A DNA stretch of 64,000 bases from UBA1664 sp964531715 (GCA_964531715.1 CAZHEE010000001.1:62001-126000); one strand, 5' to 3'; counted from the first letter of the stretch, positions 26,085 through 34,809 are shown. Translations and numbers: made by a program. Notes: generated from the letters alone by a model not told the origin.

Positions 26085-26659
26085 TTTTAGTCCTTTGTTT
26101 TATTTCTGAATACATAACAGTATGGTCTAAATTTGGCAAGACAGCACATGAGGGTTAGTCACAATCTATCTATCGTCATTGCACGCCGCCGTGCGTGCAA
26201 TCCAGAAATTGGTTTACACGGAGTATCGGAGGTTCGGAGTTTTTTTAAAAATATTCACTCCGCTTCTCCGCATCTCCGTGTAAAATCAAACTCTCATCTC
26301 GACTAAGCAAAGCGCATAGAGAGAGATTTGATGAGTTAATAAAATCCAACGTTTTGTCATTAAATGTGCCTGCCCCGGCGAAGGCTGAGGTGTAATCCAA
26401 CTTTGCAATTACTGAATTGCACGTATTCATAAATGAAACGTGCAATGACGGTATTTTGAAATTCAAACTCTACAGTCTCGGCATCAAGTACAAGGTTGCA
26501 TCTATGAAGCTATAAAAAATAATCTGTAGTTCAAAACCTATAGACCCCGCATCAAGTGCGGGGATGCAAATAAAAGTAAACCAACCTTAGTGGTAAAATG
26601 CCCATCATCCGCTTTCGTTTTCACCAAAGCACCTTCTCCCGAGGGAGAAGGGTTAATAA
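26085..26659. repeat. 575-bp block of nested palindromic repeats between tsf and pyrH
   Basis: No credible gene. The block contains: a GTCATTGCACG...CGTGCAATCC hairpin (26175-26203) with its partner ATTGCACG...CGTGCAATGAC (26417-26449); an inner 72-bp element with perfect 11-bp ends TTTACACGGAG/CTCCGTGTAAA (26213-26284); a family B half (TCATCTCGACTAAGC...AGAGAGATT, about 26295-26330); a GTCATTAAATG...GTGTAATCC remnant (about 26356-26398); a CCCCGCATCAAGTGCGGGG hairpin (26545-26563) with a decayed partner near 26475-26502; and CCTTCTCCC-GAGGGAGAAGG (26632-26651) right after tsf. Confidence 0.8.
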
Positions 26660-27565
26660 CTATCCATTCACAGCTTGCGCGACCTCGGCGGCGAAATCGG
26701 TTTCCTCAACTTCAACACCCTCACCCAAAACCATGCGTACAAAACCGGTTAACTTAATATCCTCACCTAAGAGTTTAGAAATTTTAGTTTCGCCATCAAT
26801 AACAAAAATTTGCTCATTCAAAACAGTTTCCTCGTAATATTTACGGATACGGCCTTCAACCATTTTCTCCGCAATATCATCGGGTTTTCCTTGTTCTTTC
26901 GCCTGATCTTTTAAGACTGTACGCTCACGCTCAAGTGCATCGGCGTCAACAGAATCGATATTAAGGAAAAGTGGATTAGCGGCAGCCACGTGCATGGCGA
27001 TTTGCTTTCCCAGTGCCTCAAGCTCTGCCTTTGGTTTTGAGGACTCTAGCCCCACCAAAACACCCAAGCGGCCCTTGCCTTCGGACACTGCGTTGTGAAC
27101 ATACGTTGAAACAACACCCTCAGAGACAGAGACGCTGTCAAAACGGCGAAGGGTCATGTTTTCACCGATTGTCGCAACCGCATCCGTGATTGTGTCACGG
27201 ACGGATTTACCATCAAGATCGCTGTCAGCCAAAGCCTCGACACTGTCCCAGCCCATTTTAGCCTTGGCAGTCACCGTATCGACCAAGGCCTGAAACTGTT
27301 CATTCCGAGAAACAAAGTCAGTTTCCGAATTTAATTCAACCGCAACGCCATAGGTCTGGTCATCATTTGTTGCAACGGAGACAAGCCCTTCAGCGGCGGC
27401 GCGGCCTGCCTTTTTCGCGGCCTTTGCAAGGCCTTTAGTGCGGAGCCAGTCAACCGACGCCTCCATATCACCGTTATTTTCCACCAATGCCTTCTTAGCA
27501 TCCATCATGCCCGCGCCAGTCGTCTCGCGCAGTTCTTTTACTTGTGCAGCAGTAATCTGTGTCAT
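26660..27565 (-). CDS. tsf: Elongation factor Ts
   Basis: Guanine-nucleotide exchange factor for EF-Tu. 301 aa: an N-terminal UBA-like domain (ITAAQVKELRETTGAGMMDAKK), then the core with the SETDFVSRNEQFQALV region and a repeated half ending ELEALGKQIAMHVAAANP. It is separated from rpsB by 100 bp that hold a 65-bp palindromic element. Confidence 0.97.
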   Translation of the reverse strand: MTQITAAQVKELRETTGAGMMDAKKALVENNGDMEASVDWLRTKGLAKAAKKAGRAAAEGLVSVATNDDQTYGVAVELNSETDFVSRNEQFQALVDTVTAKAKMGWDSVEALADSDLDGKSVRDTITDAVATIGENMTLRRFDSVSVSEGVVSTYVHNAVSEGKGRLGVLVGLESSKPKAELEALGKQIAMHVAAANPLFLNIDSVDADALERERTVLKDQAKEQGKPDDIAEKMVEGRIRKYYEETVLNEQIFVIDGETKISKLLGEDIKLTGFVRMVLGEGVEVEETDFAAEVAQAVNG

Positions 27566-27588
27566 TCTAATACTCCTATTATTTAATT

Positions 27589-27653
27589 GTCATTCCTGCG
27601 AAAGCAGGAATCTTATTGGTTTTTTTATAGATCCTAGCTTTCGCTGGGATGAC
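27589..27653. repeat. Short palindromic element between rpsB and tsf
   Basis: 65 bp with two hairpin termini: GTCATTCCTGC-GAAA-GCAGGAATCT at the left and AGATCCTAGC-TTTC-GCTGGGATGAC at the right, around a T-rich spacer. The right terminus matches the termini of GIY-YIG element 1 at 24 of 25 positions. It therefore looks like a cargo-free relative of that element, placed in the rpsB-tsf transcript. Confidence 0.85.
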
Positions 27654-27665
27654 ATGAAATTAGAT

Positions 27666-28517
27666 TTAAGCCGAGGCGGCTTTTTTCGCTTCTTTAGCCG
27701 GGATTTCATTTTCCGTCTGCTCTGCCTCTTCAACAGATGCAATCGGGTCAGCCTGGGCCGGGGTTTCAGGCGGCAAGTCTTCCTTCACTTCCAAGGCTTC
27801 ACCAGCATCAACACCCGCCTTCGACATTTGCGATTGCAAGCCGTCGAGCACAGCCGATGAGAATAACCCGCAATAAAGCTCAATTGCGCGCAGCGCATCA
27901 TCATTGCCCGGTATTGGAAAATCAATCCCTTCAGGCGTTGAGTTTGTGTCAATTACGGCAACCACAGGCACATTCAGCTTATTCGCCTCTTGAATTGCGA
28001 TTTTTTCCTTATTCGTATCAATTACAATGATAAGGTCAGGCGTTCCCGCCATATCCTTGATACCGCCAAGTGTGAGTTCAAGCTTATCAAGCTCGCGCTG
28101 AGCCTCAAGCTGTTCTTTTTTTGTCAAACCGCTTGCGTCACCTTGTTCAATAATTTTCTCAAGGTCGCGGAGGCGGTTAATTGAATTTGTAATTGTCTTC
28201 CAATTTGTCATCATGCCACCGAGCCATCGGTGATTAACAAAATATTGACCGCAAGCCCGCGCACTTTCGGCAATTTTCTCGCTCGCTTGCGCCTTGGTTC
28301 CGACAAACAGGATACGTCCGCCATTGGCGGCAACGTCACAAACGGCCTTTAAAGCCTGATCCAACATTGGAACTGTTTGCTGTAAGTCAATGATATGGAT
28401 GTTATTTCTAACCCCAAAGATATAAGGTTTCATTTTCGGGTTCCAACGTTGTGTGTTGTGACCGAAATGGATTCCAGCTTCTAGCAGCTGGCGCATATTA
28501 AATTCAGGCATCGCCAT
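27666..28517 (-). CDS. rpsB: 30S ribosomal protein S2
   Basis: Component of the small ribosomal subunit. 283 aa, long because of an acidic/Ala-rich C-terminal tail from about residue 230 (EVKEDLPPETPAQADPIASV onward), common in alphaproteobacteria. Core motifs are LLEAGIHFGHNTQRWNPKMK and DLIIVIDTNKEKIAIQEAN. The RBS AAGGAGAAG precedes the start; ATG codons at residues 1 and 3 are both possible. First gene of the cluster that runs to lpxB. Confidence 0.97.
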   Translation of the reverse strand: MAMPEFNMRQLLEAGIHFGHNTQRWNPKMKPYIFGVRNNIHIIDLQQTVPMLDQALKAVCDVAANGGRILFVGTKAQASEKIAESARACGQYFVNHRWLGGMMTNWKTITNSINRLRDLEKIIEQGDASGLTKKEQLEAQRELDKLELTLGGIKDMAGTPDLIIVIDTNKEKIAIQEANKLNVPVVAVIDTNSTPEGIDFPIPGNDDALRAIELYCGLFSSAVLDGLQSQMSKAGVDAGEALEVKEDLPPETPAQADPIASVEEAEQTENEIPAKEAKKAASA

Positions 28518-28647
28518 GATGTCTTCTCCTTTTATAATGGTTCATCAGTTACATCCTCAGGTTTCTCAAACTGACGCATCAGCACTGAAAGGCAAGAAAC
28601 CTTGTGAGTTGTTAGGAGTTATACTTATATATATAGGACAACGCAAG

Positions 28648-28670
28648 AAAAAAGAGCCCGAAGGCTCTTG
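28648..28670 (-). terminator. Rho-independent terminator after the 96-aa exported protein
   Basis: Read on the minus strand: stem AAGAGCC-TTCG-GGCTCTT with a UUCG-type loop, followed by six T. It lies just after the stop codon at 28674 and isolates this gene from the rpsB cluster. Confidence 0.85.
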
Positions 28671-28673
28671 AGT

Positions 28674-28964
28674 TTAATTACCCATTCCTATTGGGCCTTT
28701 TGGTTGCGCCCAATTACATGACAAACCTGTATGGCCAGCCGTATATGCAGTAGATACTATTTGTATACATTCCAAATTTTCACCATTTGTATTTTGCCCT
28801 TCAAAAGTTAGCTTAAAAACCCCATCAGGATGTTGTCTTATCATTCTATCTCCAAAAGGCTCTGGCATATCACCTATTCTTTCAACTTGAATATTGGAGT
28901 TATCTGCAAATGCACTAGTTGCTGTAATCAAAGCTGCACCTGCAGCCGTAACAAAATATTTCAT
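28674..28964 (-). CDS. Small exported protein of unknown function
   Basis: 96 aa with a clear signal peptide (MKYFVTAAGAALITATSAFA, cleavage after about residue 20). The mature part of about 76 aa has two Cys (in LECIQIV and GLSCNW), which could form a periplasmic disulfide. No family recognised. It is a single-gene unit: its own terminator lies directly downstream and an RBS-like AAAGGAAAC lies upstream. It sits between rpsB and dnaE on the same strand. Confidence 0.75.
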   Translation of the reverse strand: MKYFVTAAGAALITATSAFADNSNIQVERIGDMPEPFGDRMIRQHPDGVFKLTFEGQNTNGENLECIQIVSTAYTAGHTGLSCNWAQPKGPIGMGN

Positions 28965-29042
28965 TTTAGTTTCCTTTATTTTCTATTTGGATTAATATTA
29001 TTTATAAACATAAAAAATAATTTTGTCAAATTTTAAAATATC

Positions 29043-29126
29043 GTCATTGTGAGGAACAACGTGACAAAGCAATCCATAGTACAGTGCCTATAGATTGCCG
29101 CGTCGGCTTCACCTCCTCGCAATGAC
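29043..29126. repeat. Palindromic element GTCATTG...CAATGAC downstream of dnaE
   Basis: 84 bp: GTCATTGTGAGGA...GCAATCCATAG at the left, CTATAGATTGC...CTCCTCGCAATGAC at the right, with a central CCATAGTACAGTGCCTATAG palindrome. Same general plan as the GTCAT/ATGAC elements (outer GTCATT, inner ATCC/GGAT-like arms) with a different hairpin body. A TTGGCTGA-type run (AATCAGCCAA units) follows at 29147-29172. Confidence 0.8.
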
Positions 29127-29173
29127 AAAATATTAATTGTACCTCTAATCAGCCAATCATCAAATCAGCCAAC

Positions 29174-32100
29174 TCAAACATCCCTTAAACTCTCTACACT
29201 CTGCAATTGCTGAATTGCGTTCACGCATGAGGCGGAGAGTTTATATGCACCGTTCAATTTCATCTCAACGAACTCATGCCTCTCATCCGTAGGTAGCACA
29301 AGATGTATCACGGCGAGGCCATGCCCGTCAGCGGTGAGCAACTCCCGCAATTGCTTTAAATTTTCGGCATTCTTCATGTGAATATAGGTCAAACGCGATT
29401 TATCTTTTAAGGCCTCGTCCAGAAGCTTGATACCCTGCCCGCTCATCCTCACCGAGTCATCTTGTTGCTTAATCTCAAGGTCGATGAGGAGGTTTGTCCC
29501 CGCCTCCAAAATATTTTGATGGGTCGCGAGCAATTCAGAGAAAATCATAATTTCCTGAACCCCTGTCGGATCGGAAATTTGAAGAAAGGCAAACTTATTA
29601 CCTGATTTGGCAATCCGCACTTGCTTCTTAATTAAAACCCCTGCAATTTTTGTCTTTATTGCGGAAACATCTTGCATCCGCTCCTCAATCTCGCCCAGCG
29701 GTAACACACCAAGACGTTTAAGCATCTCCATCTTTTGATCTAGCGGATGGGCAGACAGATAAAACCCAACGGCCTTAAATTCATAGGCGAGCTTATCAAG
29801 CTCTTGCCACTCATCCAGATTGTCCAAAGGGGGGCGGTTATGGGTGACCGTTTCCGCCCCGACAAACAAACCGCCCTGCCCTGCATCCTTATCACTATGC
29901 ACATTTTGTGCGTAGCGAAGAAGCGCTTCGGCATTCTCATATGTTGTTGCGCGGTTGATGTTCAGGCTTTCGAATGCGCCTGCCGCGGCGAGCCCTTGAA
30001 TCTGACGTTTATTGAGGGCTTTGGGGCTGACACGCTCGGCGAAATCATAAAGGTCTTTATAGATGCCTTGTTTTTGCCGCTCCTCAACGACGACAGCCAT
30101 CGCGCTTTCACCAACACCTTTCAGGGCAGAAAGTGCATAGCGCACGGCTTTGTTATTCTTTTCGTCATCCTGCGACTTGATCGCAGGATCTTTTGCGTCT
30201 TGATTAGATCCTGTGGTCAAGCCACAGGATGACAGTGACAAAACCTCCACCCTGAAATCTTCATCTGAGACATTAATATCAGGTGGCAAAACGCTAATTT
30301 CATTCGCATCGCAATCCTGCTTAAACACGGCGAGCTTATCCGTGTTTCCCTTATCAAGGCTCATCGACGCCGCCATAAATTCAACTGGATAATTGGCCTT
30401 TAGCCATGCCGTTTGATATGCAATAAGCGCATAAGCCGCGGCGTGCGATTTGTTAAACCCATAGCCCGCAAATTTTGCAATTTGGTCGAAAATCTCATTC
30501 GATTGGCTTTCAGGCAGTTTATTATGCTCGGTCGCGCCATCAACAAACATCTTGCGTTGTTTGTCCATCTCCGCCTTGATTTTCTTTCCCATAGCACGGC
30601 GGAGTAAATCAGCACCGCCAAGTGAATAGCCGGAGAGAAGCTGCGCCGCTTGCATCACCTGTTCCTGATAAATCATAATGCCGAATGTTTCGGTTAAAAT
30701 AGGCTCAAGCTTGGGATGCATGTAATCGGGATCTTCATCCCCTGCCTTGATTTTATTATAGCGCGGGATATTGTCCATTGGCCCCGGACGATAGAGGGAG
30801 ACCAGCGCGATGATATCTTCAAATCGGTCAGGCTTCATGCCTGCCAAAGCGGAACGCATTCCTGTCGATTCAAGCTGAAATACGCCAACCGTATTGCCCT
30901 TCGCAATCATTTGATAGGTTTTTTCATCATCAAGCGGGATTTTGAGGATATCGATTTTCGATGCGGTGTCATCCTGCGACTTGATCGCAGGATCTGTTGC
31001 GTCTTGATGAGATCCTGTGGTCAAGCCACAGGATGACGATGATTGAATAAACCCCAAAGCCCTTTGAATAACCGTCAAAGTCTTCAATCCCAGAAAGTCG
31101 AACTTTACCAGTCCTGCTTGCTCAACATATTTCATGTTAAACTGCGTCACAGGCATGGGGGAGCGCGGATCACGATAAAGCGGCACAAGCTCATGTAACG
31201 GCCTATCCCCAATCACGACCCCTGCCGCATGGGTTGAGGCATGACGGTATAGCCCTTCAAGCTGCAACGCAATTTCAATGAGGTTGGAGCTTGTCTCATC
31301 CTTTCTGATTTCATTGCGCAAATCCGCATCATCATTCAGAGCCTCCTGCAATGTGACAGGCGCGGCGGGATTATTCGGTATCATCTTGGCAATGCGATCA
31401 ACCTGCCCGTAAGACATTTGAAGGACGCGTCCGACATCACGCACAACCGCTCTCGCCTGTAATTTTCCGAAGGTTATAATTTGTGCAACCTTGTCCCGCC
31501 CATATTTCTCCTGAACATAAGTGATGACCTCGTCGCGCCGTTCTTGACAGAAATCGACATCAAAGTCAGGCATGGACACACGTTCGGGGTTTAAAAACCG
31601 CTCGAACAGGAGGTTAAACTGCAATGGGTTAAGGTCGGTGATTTTCAACGCCCACGCAACAACGGAACCAGCCCCTGAGCCTCGCCCAGGTCCGACAGGA
31701 ATATCATGGTCCTTTGCCCATTGGATGAAATCAGCAACAATCAGGAAATATCCAGGGAAACCCATATTGATAATCGTATTCAGCTCAAATTCAAGCCGAT
31801 CCCAATAGGGTTTTGCGATGTCCGAAAATTCGTCATCCTTCGACTTGATCGCAGGATCTTTTGCGTCTTGATGAGATCCTTTGGTCAAGCCAAAGGATGA
31901 CGGGTTAGCAGGAAACACAAAATTTTCCAGCCGCCATTTCAGACCTTCTTGCGCCATATGGCGAAGCTCCTCAACCTCGCTTCTTCCCTCACCAGTATCA
32001 AAGGGGGGCAAAATCGGGTCAACGGTTTGAAGCAAGAACGAGCATCTCTTTGCAATCTGAACTGTATTTTCAATCGCTTCAGGTAAATCTTTAAACAAAC

Positions 32101-32827
32101 GGATCATCTCATCCGTCGATTTTAAATAGTGTTCAGGCGTGACCTTGCGGCGATTATCTTCGGACACATAACGTCCCTCGGCAATACACAGCAGTGCATC
32201 ATGCGCCTCATACATTTTGCGATTGATGAAATAGCAGTCATTGGTCGCAACAATCGGTACATCATGCTTATAAGCCAGATCGAGAAGCTTATCCTCAACT
32301 TGAGCCTCTTCGCGCCAGCCATGGCGTTGAAGCTCTAGATAAAAACGATTACTAAAATATTTCTTAAGCCTGACAAAGGCTTTCTCGGCATCTTTCTCCT
32401 GATTATGGAGAAGATATTGAGGCACAGGACCATTAATACCACCCGAAAGACATATTAAACCCGCATTATATTTTTCAAGCTCTGCCCAGCTAACAAAAGG
32501 TTTATGCGCATCTTCCGTTTCCATATAGGCATTGGACACAAGCCGTGAAAGGTTTTTATAGCCCTCATCATTTTGAACAATCAGCACAAGCTCCTGCCCC
32601 TCATGACCAAGGCGAATTTGACAGGCGATAAGGGGTTGAATCCCTGCCTTTTGAGCCGCGAGCGAAAATTCCAGCGCGCCAAACATATTGTTTGTATCAG
32701 AGATCGCCACGGCGGGTTGGTTTAAATGCTTAATATTTTGAATGAGATCAGGAATTTTAATCGCGCCTTCCGCCAAAGAATAAGCGGAATGAAGATGAAG
32801 ATGGATGAATTGCTGACCTTCGGGCAT
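29174..32827 (-). CDS. dnaE: DNA polymerase III alpha subunit with three in-frame palindromic insertions
   Basis: Catalytic subunit of the replicative polymerase. 1217 aa: PHP domain (about 1-280, starting FIHLHLHSAYSLAEGA), palm with the catalytic pair in PDFDVDFCQERRDE (about 419-432) and the third Asp in KFDFLGLKTL (about 575), fingers and HhH, and a C-terminal OB fold with the IMIFSELL segment. Three insertions, each SS-x-GLT-x-GS-x-QDA-x-DPAIKS-x-DD, lie at about 310-332, 597-620 and 865-888, each encoded by a 70-bp palindrome. They occupy loops outside the catalytic residues and keep the frame, so the enzyme is expected to work. Confidence 0.96.
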   Translation of the reverse strand: MPEGQQFIHLHLHSAYSLAEGAIKIPDLIQNIKHLNQPAVAISDTNNMFGALEFSLAAQKAGIQPLIACQIRLGHEGQELVLIVQNDEGYKNLSRLVSNAYMETEDAHKPFVSWAELEKYNAGLICLSGGINGPVPQYLLHNQEKDAEKAFVRLKKYFSNRFYLELQRHGWREEAQVEDKLLDLAYKHDVPIVATNDCYFINRKMYEAHDALLCIAEGRYVSEDNRRKVTPEHYLKSTDEMIRLFKDLPEAIENTVQIAKRCSFLLQTVDPILPPFDTGEGRSEVEELRHMAQEGLKWRLENFVFPANPSSFGLTKGSHQDAKDPAIKSKDDEFSDIAKPYWDRLEFELNTIINMGFPGYFLIVADFIQWAKDHDIPVGPGRGSGAGSVVAWALKITDLNPLQFNLLFERFLNPERVSMPDFDVDFCQERRDEVITYVQEKYGRDKVAQIITFGKLQARAVVRDVGRVLQMSYGQVDRIAKMIPNNPAAPVTLQEALNDDADLRNEIRKDETSSNLIEIALQLEGLYRHASTHAAGVVIGDRPLHELVPLYRDPRSPMPVTQFNMKYVEQAGLVKFDFLGLKTLTVIQRALGFIQSSSSCGLTTGSHQDATDPAIKSQDDTASKIDILKIPLDDEKTYQMIAKGNTVGVFQLESTGMRSALAGMKPDRFEDIIALVSLYRPGPMDNIPRYNKIKAGDEDPDYMHPKLEPILTETFGIMIYQEQVMQAAQLLSGYSLGGADLLRRAMGKKIKAEMDKQRKMFVDGATEHNKLPESQSNEIFDQIAKFAGYGFNKSHAAAYALIAYQTAWLKANYPVEFMAASMSLDKGNTDKLAVFKQDCDANEISVLPPDINVSDEDFRVEVLSLSSCGLTTGSNQDAKDPAIKSQDDEKNNKAVRYALSALKGVGESAMAVVVEERQKQGIYKDLYDFAERVSPKALNKRQIQGLAAAGAFESLNINRATTYENAEALLRYAQNVHSDKDAGQGGLFVGAETVTHNRPPLDNLDEWQELDKLAYEFKAVGFYLSAHPLDQKMEMLKRLGVLPLGEIEERMQDVSAIKTKIAGVLIKKQVRIAKSGNKFAFLQISDPTGVQEIMIFSELLATHQNILEAGTNLLIDLEIKQQDDSVRMSGQGIKLLDEALKDKSRLTYIHMKNAENLKQLRELLTADGHGLAVIHLVLPTDERHEFVEMKLNGAYKLSASCVNAIQQLQSVESLRDV
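30164..30233 (-). repeat. 70-bp palindromic element in frame in dnaE (copy a)
   Basis: On the plus strand: left hairpin GTCATCCTGCGA...TCGCAGGATCT, 16-nt spacer, right hairpin AGATCCTGTGG...CCACAGGATGAC. It encodes the third peptide insertion of DnaE. 68 of 70 bases match copy b and 66 of 70 match copy c. Same orientation and reading frame as the other two. Confidence 0.9.
30968..31037 (-). repeat. 70-bp palindromic element in frame in dnaE (copy b)
   Basis: Same two-hairpin layout as copy a, with two base differences, both in or beside the central spacer. It encodes the second DnaE insertion, about 20 residues after the third catalytic Asp, before IDILKIPLDDEKTYQM. Confidence 0.9.
31832..31901 (-). 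repeat. 70-bp palindromic element in frame in dnaE (copy c)
   Basis: Same layout, but the right hairpin is CCTTTGG/CCAAAGG instead of CCTGTGG/CCACAGG, a paired change that keeps the stem. Its right end (31873-31901) is identical over 29 nt, as reverse complement, to the left inverted repeat of GIY-YIG element 2 at 7128-7156. It encodes the first DnaE insertion. Confidence 0.92.
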
Positions 32828-32910
32828 GAGTTTGTTTTAAACCACGAATGAATACAAATAAACATGAATATGCCCCTTACCCACGTCATTACATAACTTC
32901 ATTTCCTTTC

Positions 32911-32969
32911 GTCATTCCCGCCTATGAGCGGAAATCAGAATAATAGCCCCCCGCTCGGGGGCGGGGGAA
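32911..32969. repeat. Half element and C-rich palindrome upstream of dnaE
   Basis: GTCATTCCCGC-CTATGA-GCGGAAATC (32911-32936) is a half element of the GTCATT hairpin class. It is followed by CCCCCGCTCGGGGGCGGGGG-like sequence (32947-32969). The 175-bp fliJ-dnaE gap also holds a CCACGAAT half repeat (about 32840). No gene is seen in it. Confidence 0.55.
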
Positions 32970-33002
32970 CAACATCTTTTAATATGTGGCGTATAAAAAA
33001 GT

Positions 33003-33425
33003 TCATTCACGACGCCGATAAATCTCTAAAGCGATTTCGGAAAAGAGCGCATCCTCACGCTTTTTGTTCTCTTGTGCGATTTCTTGCAATCTCCGATCGC
33101 GCGTGATTTCTATCTTTTTTAACTCACCGAAAGCCAGACGCATTTCCTCTATCGCCCGCCCTATTTTAATTTCGAGGCTGCTGATTTGTTTATTACGCTC
33201 CTCAATCGCCTGTTTTGATTTCTGAAAATAATTCAGAAACGCGACCATCATGGAGACATCATCGACCATGCTATCAACGGCCTGTTTCTCACTTTCAACT
33301 GAATCCAAAATCGCCTTTTTTTCGATTTCGAGTGCTTCCATATCGGCGTAGAGACGAGCCAGAAAACGTTGCTTTTCTTCTAATTGAAATTTATTTAAAC
33401 GAATGAGAGGGTTTAAATCTGCCAT
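33003..33425 (-). CDS. fliJ: Flagellar export protein FliJ
   Basis: Soluble component of the flagellar type III export apparatus; it forms a stalk in the FliI ring. 140 aa, almost entirely a charged alpha-helical coiled coil, as in FliJ. The sequence is weakly conserved, so the call rests on the coiled-coil profile, the length and its position 4 bp downstream of fliI. No other flagellar genes are in the window. Confidence 0.85.
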   Translation of the reverse strand: MADLNPLIRLNKFQLEEKQRFLARLYADMEALEIEKKAILDSVESEKQAVDSMVDDVSMMVAFLNYFQKSKQAIEERNKQISSLEIKIGRAIEEMRLAFGELKKIEITRDRRLQEIAQENKKREDALFSEIALEIYRRRE

Positions 33426-33429
33426 TTAT

Positions 33430-34767
33430 CTATTGTGCGCCGCCGCTCAGATGCAAAATATTTGCAAGCATTGTAAAACCTTCATCAATACTCGTTTGTT
33501 CATGCTTATTTTGAGAGAGGAAAGCCTCAATCTGGTCGTAATATTGTATCGCTTCATCGACTTTGGGGTCAGAGCCTTTACGGTAAGCACCAAGCCTTAT
33601 TAATTCTGCCATATCTTCATAAGTCGCAATCAGGCTTCGCGCCTTTTTCACAATCTCCTGCTGATTATTATTAAGGCAGTCGGGCATGGAACGCGATACG
33701 GATTTTAAAATATCTATCGCAGGATAGCGACCACGGTCGGCAATCGCCCTGTCCATCACGATATGCCCGTCCAAAATCCCCCGCGCGGCATCCGCGACAG
33801 GCTCATTCATATCATCACCTTCAACCAAGACAGAGAATAACCCTGTAATACTCCCCTGCCCTTTTACACCTGGCCCTGCACGCTCCAGTAACCGGGCAAG
33901 CTCTCCATACATGGAAGGCGGATAGCCTTTGGTTGTCGGTGGTTCGCCTGCACTCAAACCGATTTCACGAATAGCCATGGCAAAGCGTGTAATACTGTCA
34001 ATCATGCATAAGACTTGCCGCCCTTCGGCGCGAAAATGTTCCGCAATCGCCATCGTCATATAAGCCGCCTGTCGCCGCATGAGTGGTGGCTCGTCCCCTG
34101 TTGCCACAACCACAACAGACCGCGCTAGCCCTTCTTCTCCCAAATCATCCTCGATAAACTCCTGAACCTCGCGCCCACGCTCCCCCACTAAGCCAATCAC
34201 GGAGATATCGGCAACCGTGTAACGTGCCATCATCGAGATTGAAACAGATTTCCCGACCCCAGAGCCGGAGAAAATCCCCATTCTCTGTCCCATACAGGTA
34301 GACAGAAACGTATTGATTGCCCGCACACCTAAATCAAGCTTGCCATCGATGCGCGTTCTTAAATTTGCAGGCGGCGGCGAGTTTTTTAGTAATGTCGGCG
34401 TTGTCCCCTGCCCTAACGGGCCTTTGCCATCCAAAGGCTCTCCCAGCGCATTAATCACACGCCCAAGCCAAGAATCATTTGGGGATATGCTTGGGTTATA
34501 GCCTGCAATTTCCGCACGACATCCTAAGCCGACACCCTCAAGTGTTCCGAAAGGCATGATAATCGCAATTCCATCGCGAAAGCCGATTGTCTCGCACTGA
34601 ATTTTACGACCGTCATTCGGGCAGAGGAGAACAGTTGCGCCGATTGACAAACGATCGGCAATCCCTGTCACTTCAACCACAAGGCCGAGAATCTTTGTCA
34701 CTTTCCCGTAGAAAGTATCAGGCTTAAGCCGGTCTATGTCATGGAGAATATGGTCTATGGCGCTCAT
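33430..34767 (-). CDS. fliI: Flagellum-specific ATP synthase FliI
   Basis: ATPase of the flagellar type III export apparatus. 445 aa: Walker A GIFSGSGVGKS (about residue 168), Walker B VLCMIDSITRFA, and the family segment GYPPSMYGELARLLERAG. It resembles the F1 beta subunit but has the export-ATPase signature. fliI-fliJ is divergent from ctrA with a 96-bp shared upstream region; CtrA is a known regulator of flagellar genes in alphaproteobacteria. Confidence 0.96.
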   Translation of the reverse strand: MSAIDHILHDIDRLKPDTFYGKVTKILGLVVEVTGIADRLSIGATVLLCPNDGRKIQCETIGFRDGIAIIMPFGTLEGVGLGCRAEIAGYNPSISPNDSWLGRVINALGEPLDGKGPLGQGTTPTLLKNSPPPANLRTRIDGKLDLGVRAINTFLSTCMGQRMGIFSGSGVGKSVSISMMARYTVADISVIGLVGERGREVQEFIEDDLGEEGLARSVVVVATGDEPPLMRRQAAYMTMAIAEHFRAEGRQVLCMIDSITRFAMAIREIGLSAGEPPTTKGYPPSMYGELARLLERAGPGVKGQGSITGLFSVLVEGDDMNEPVADAARGILDGHIVMDRAIADRGRYPAIDILKSVSRSMPDCLNNNQQEIVKKARSLIATYEDMAELIRLGAYRKGSDPKVDEAIQYYDQIEAFLSQNKHEQTSIDEGFTMLANILHLSGGAQ

Positions 34768-34779
34768 AAAATATAGAAT

Positions 34780-34809
34780 TTGTTAAGAAAGGTTAATTTT
34801 TGCTATACT
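34780..34809 (+). promoter_or_regulatory. Candidate ctrA promoter with CtrA-like box
   Basis: TTGTTA (34780-34785) and TATACT (34804-34809) are spaced by 18 bp upstream of ctrA. Overlapping the -35 is TTAA-GAAAGG-TTAA (34783-34796), close to the CtrA box TTAA-N7-TTAA but with N6. It lies in the fliI/ctrA divergent region, so autoregulation is plausible but not shown. Confidence 0.35.

Noticed and set aside
26245..26466. 73-aa minus-strand ORF between tsf and pyrH
   Set aside because: It is made up of several nested palindromic repeats with no RBS, so it is not a credible gene.
29747..31036. Plus-strand ORFs opposite dnaE whose ends share the peptide RLDRRI and CGQATG
   Set aside because: The shared peptide is only the other strand of the repeated palindromes. 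The rest is antisense to DnaE.
30164..31901. Regularly repeated units in dnaE considered as a CRISPR array
   Set aside because: Copies are about 0.8 kb apart with conserved coding sequence between them, are internally palindromic, and no cas gene is present.
32924..33106. 60-aa plus-strand ORF before fliJ
   Set aside because: Overlaps the fliJ end and a C-rich palindrome; no start signal or family.
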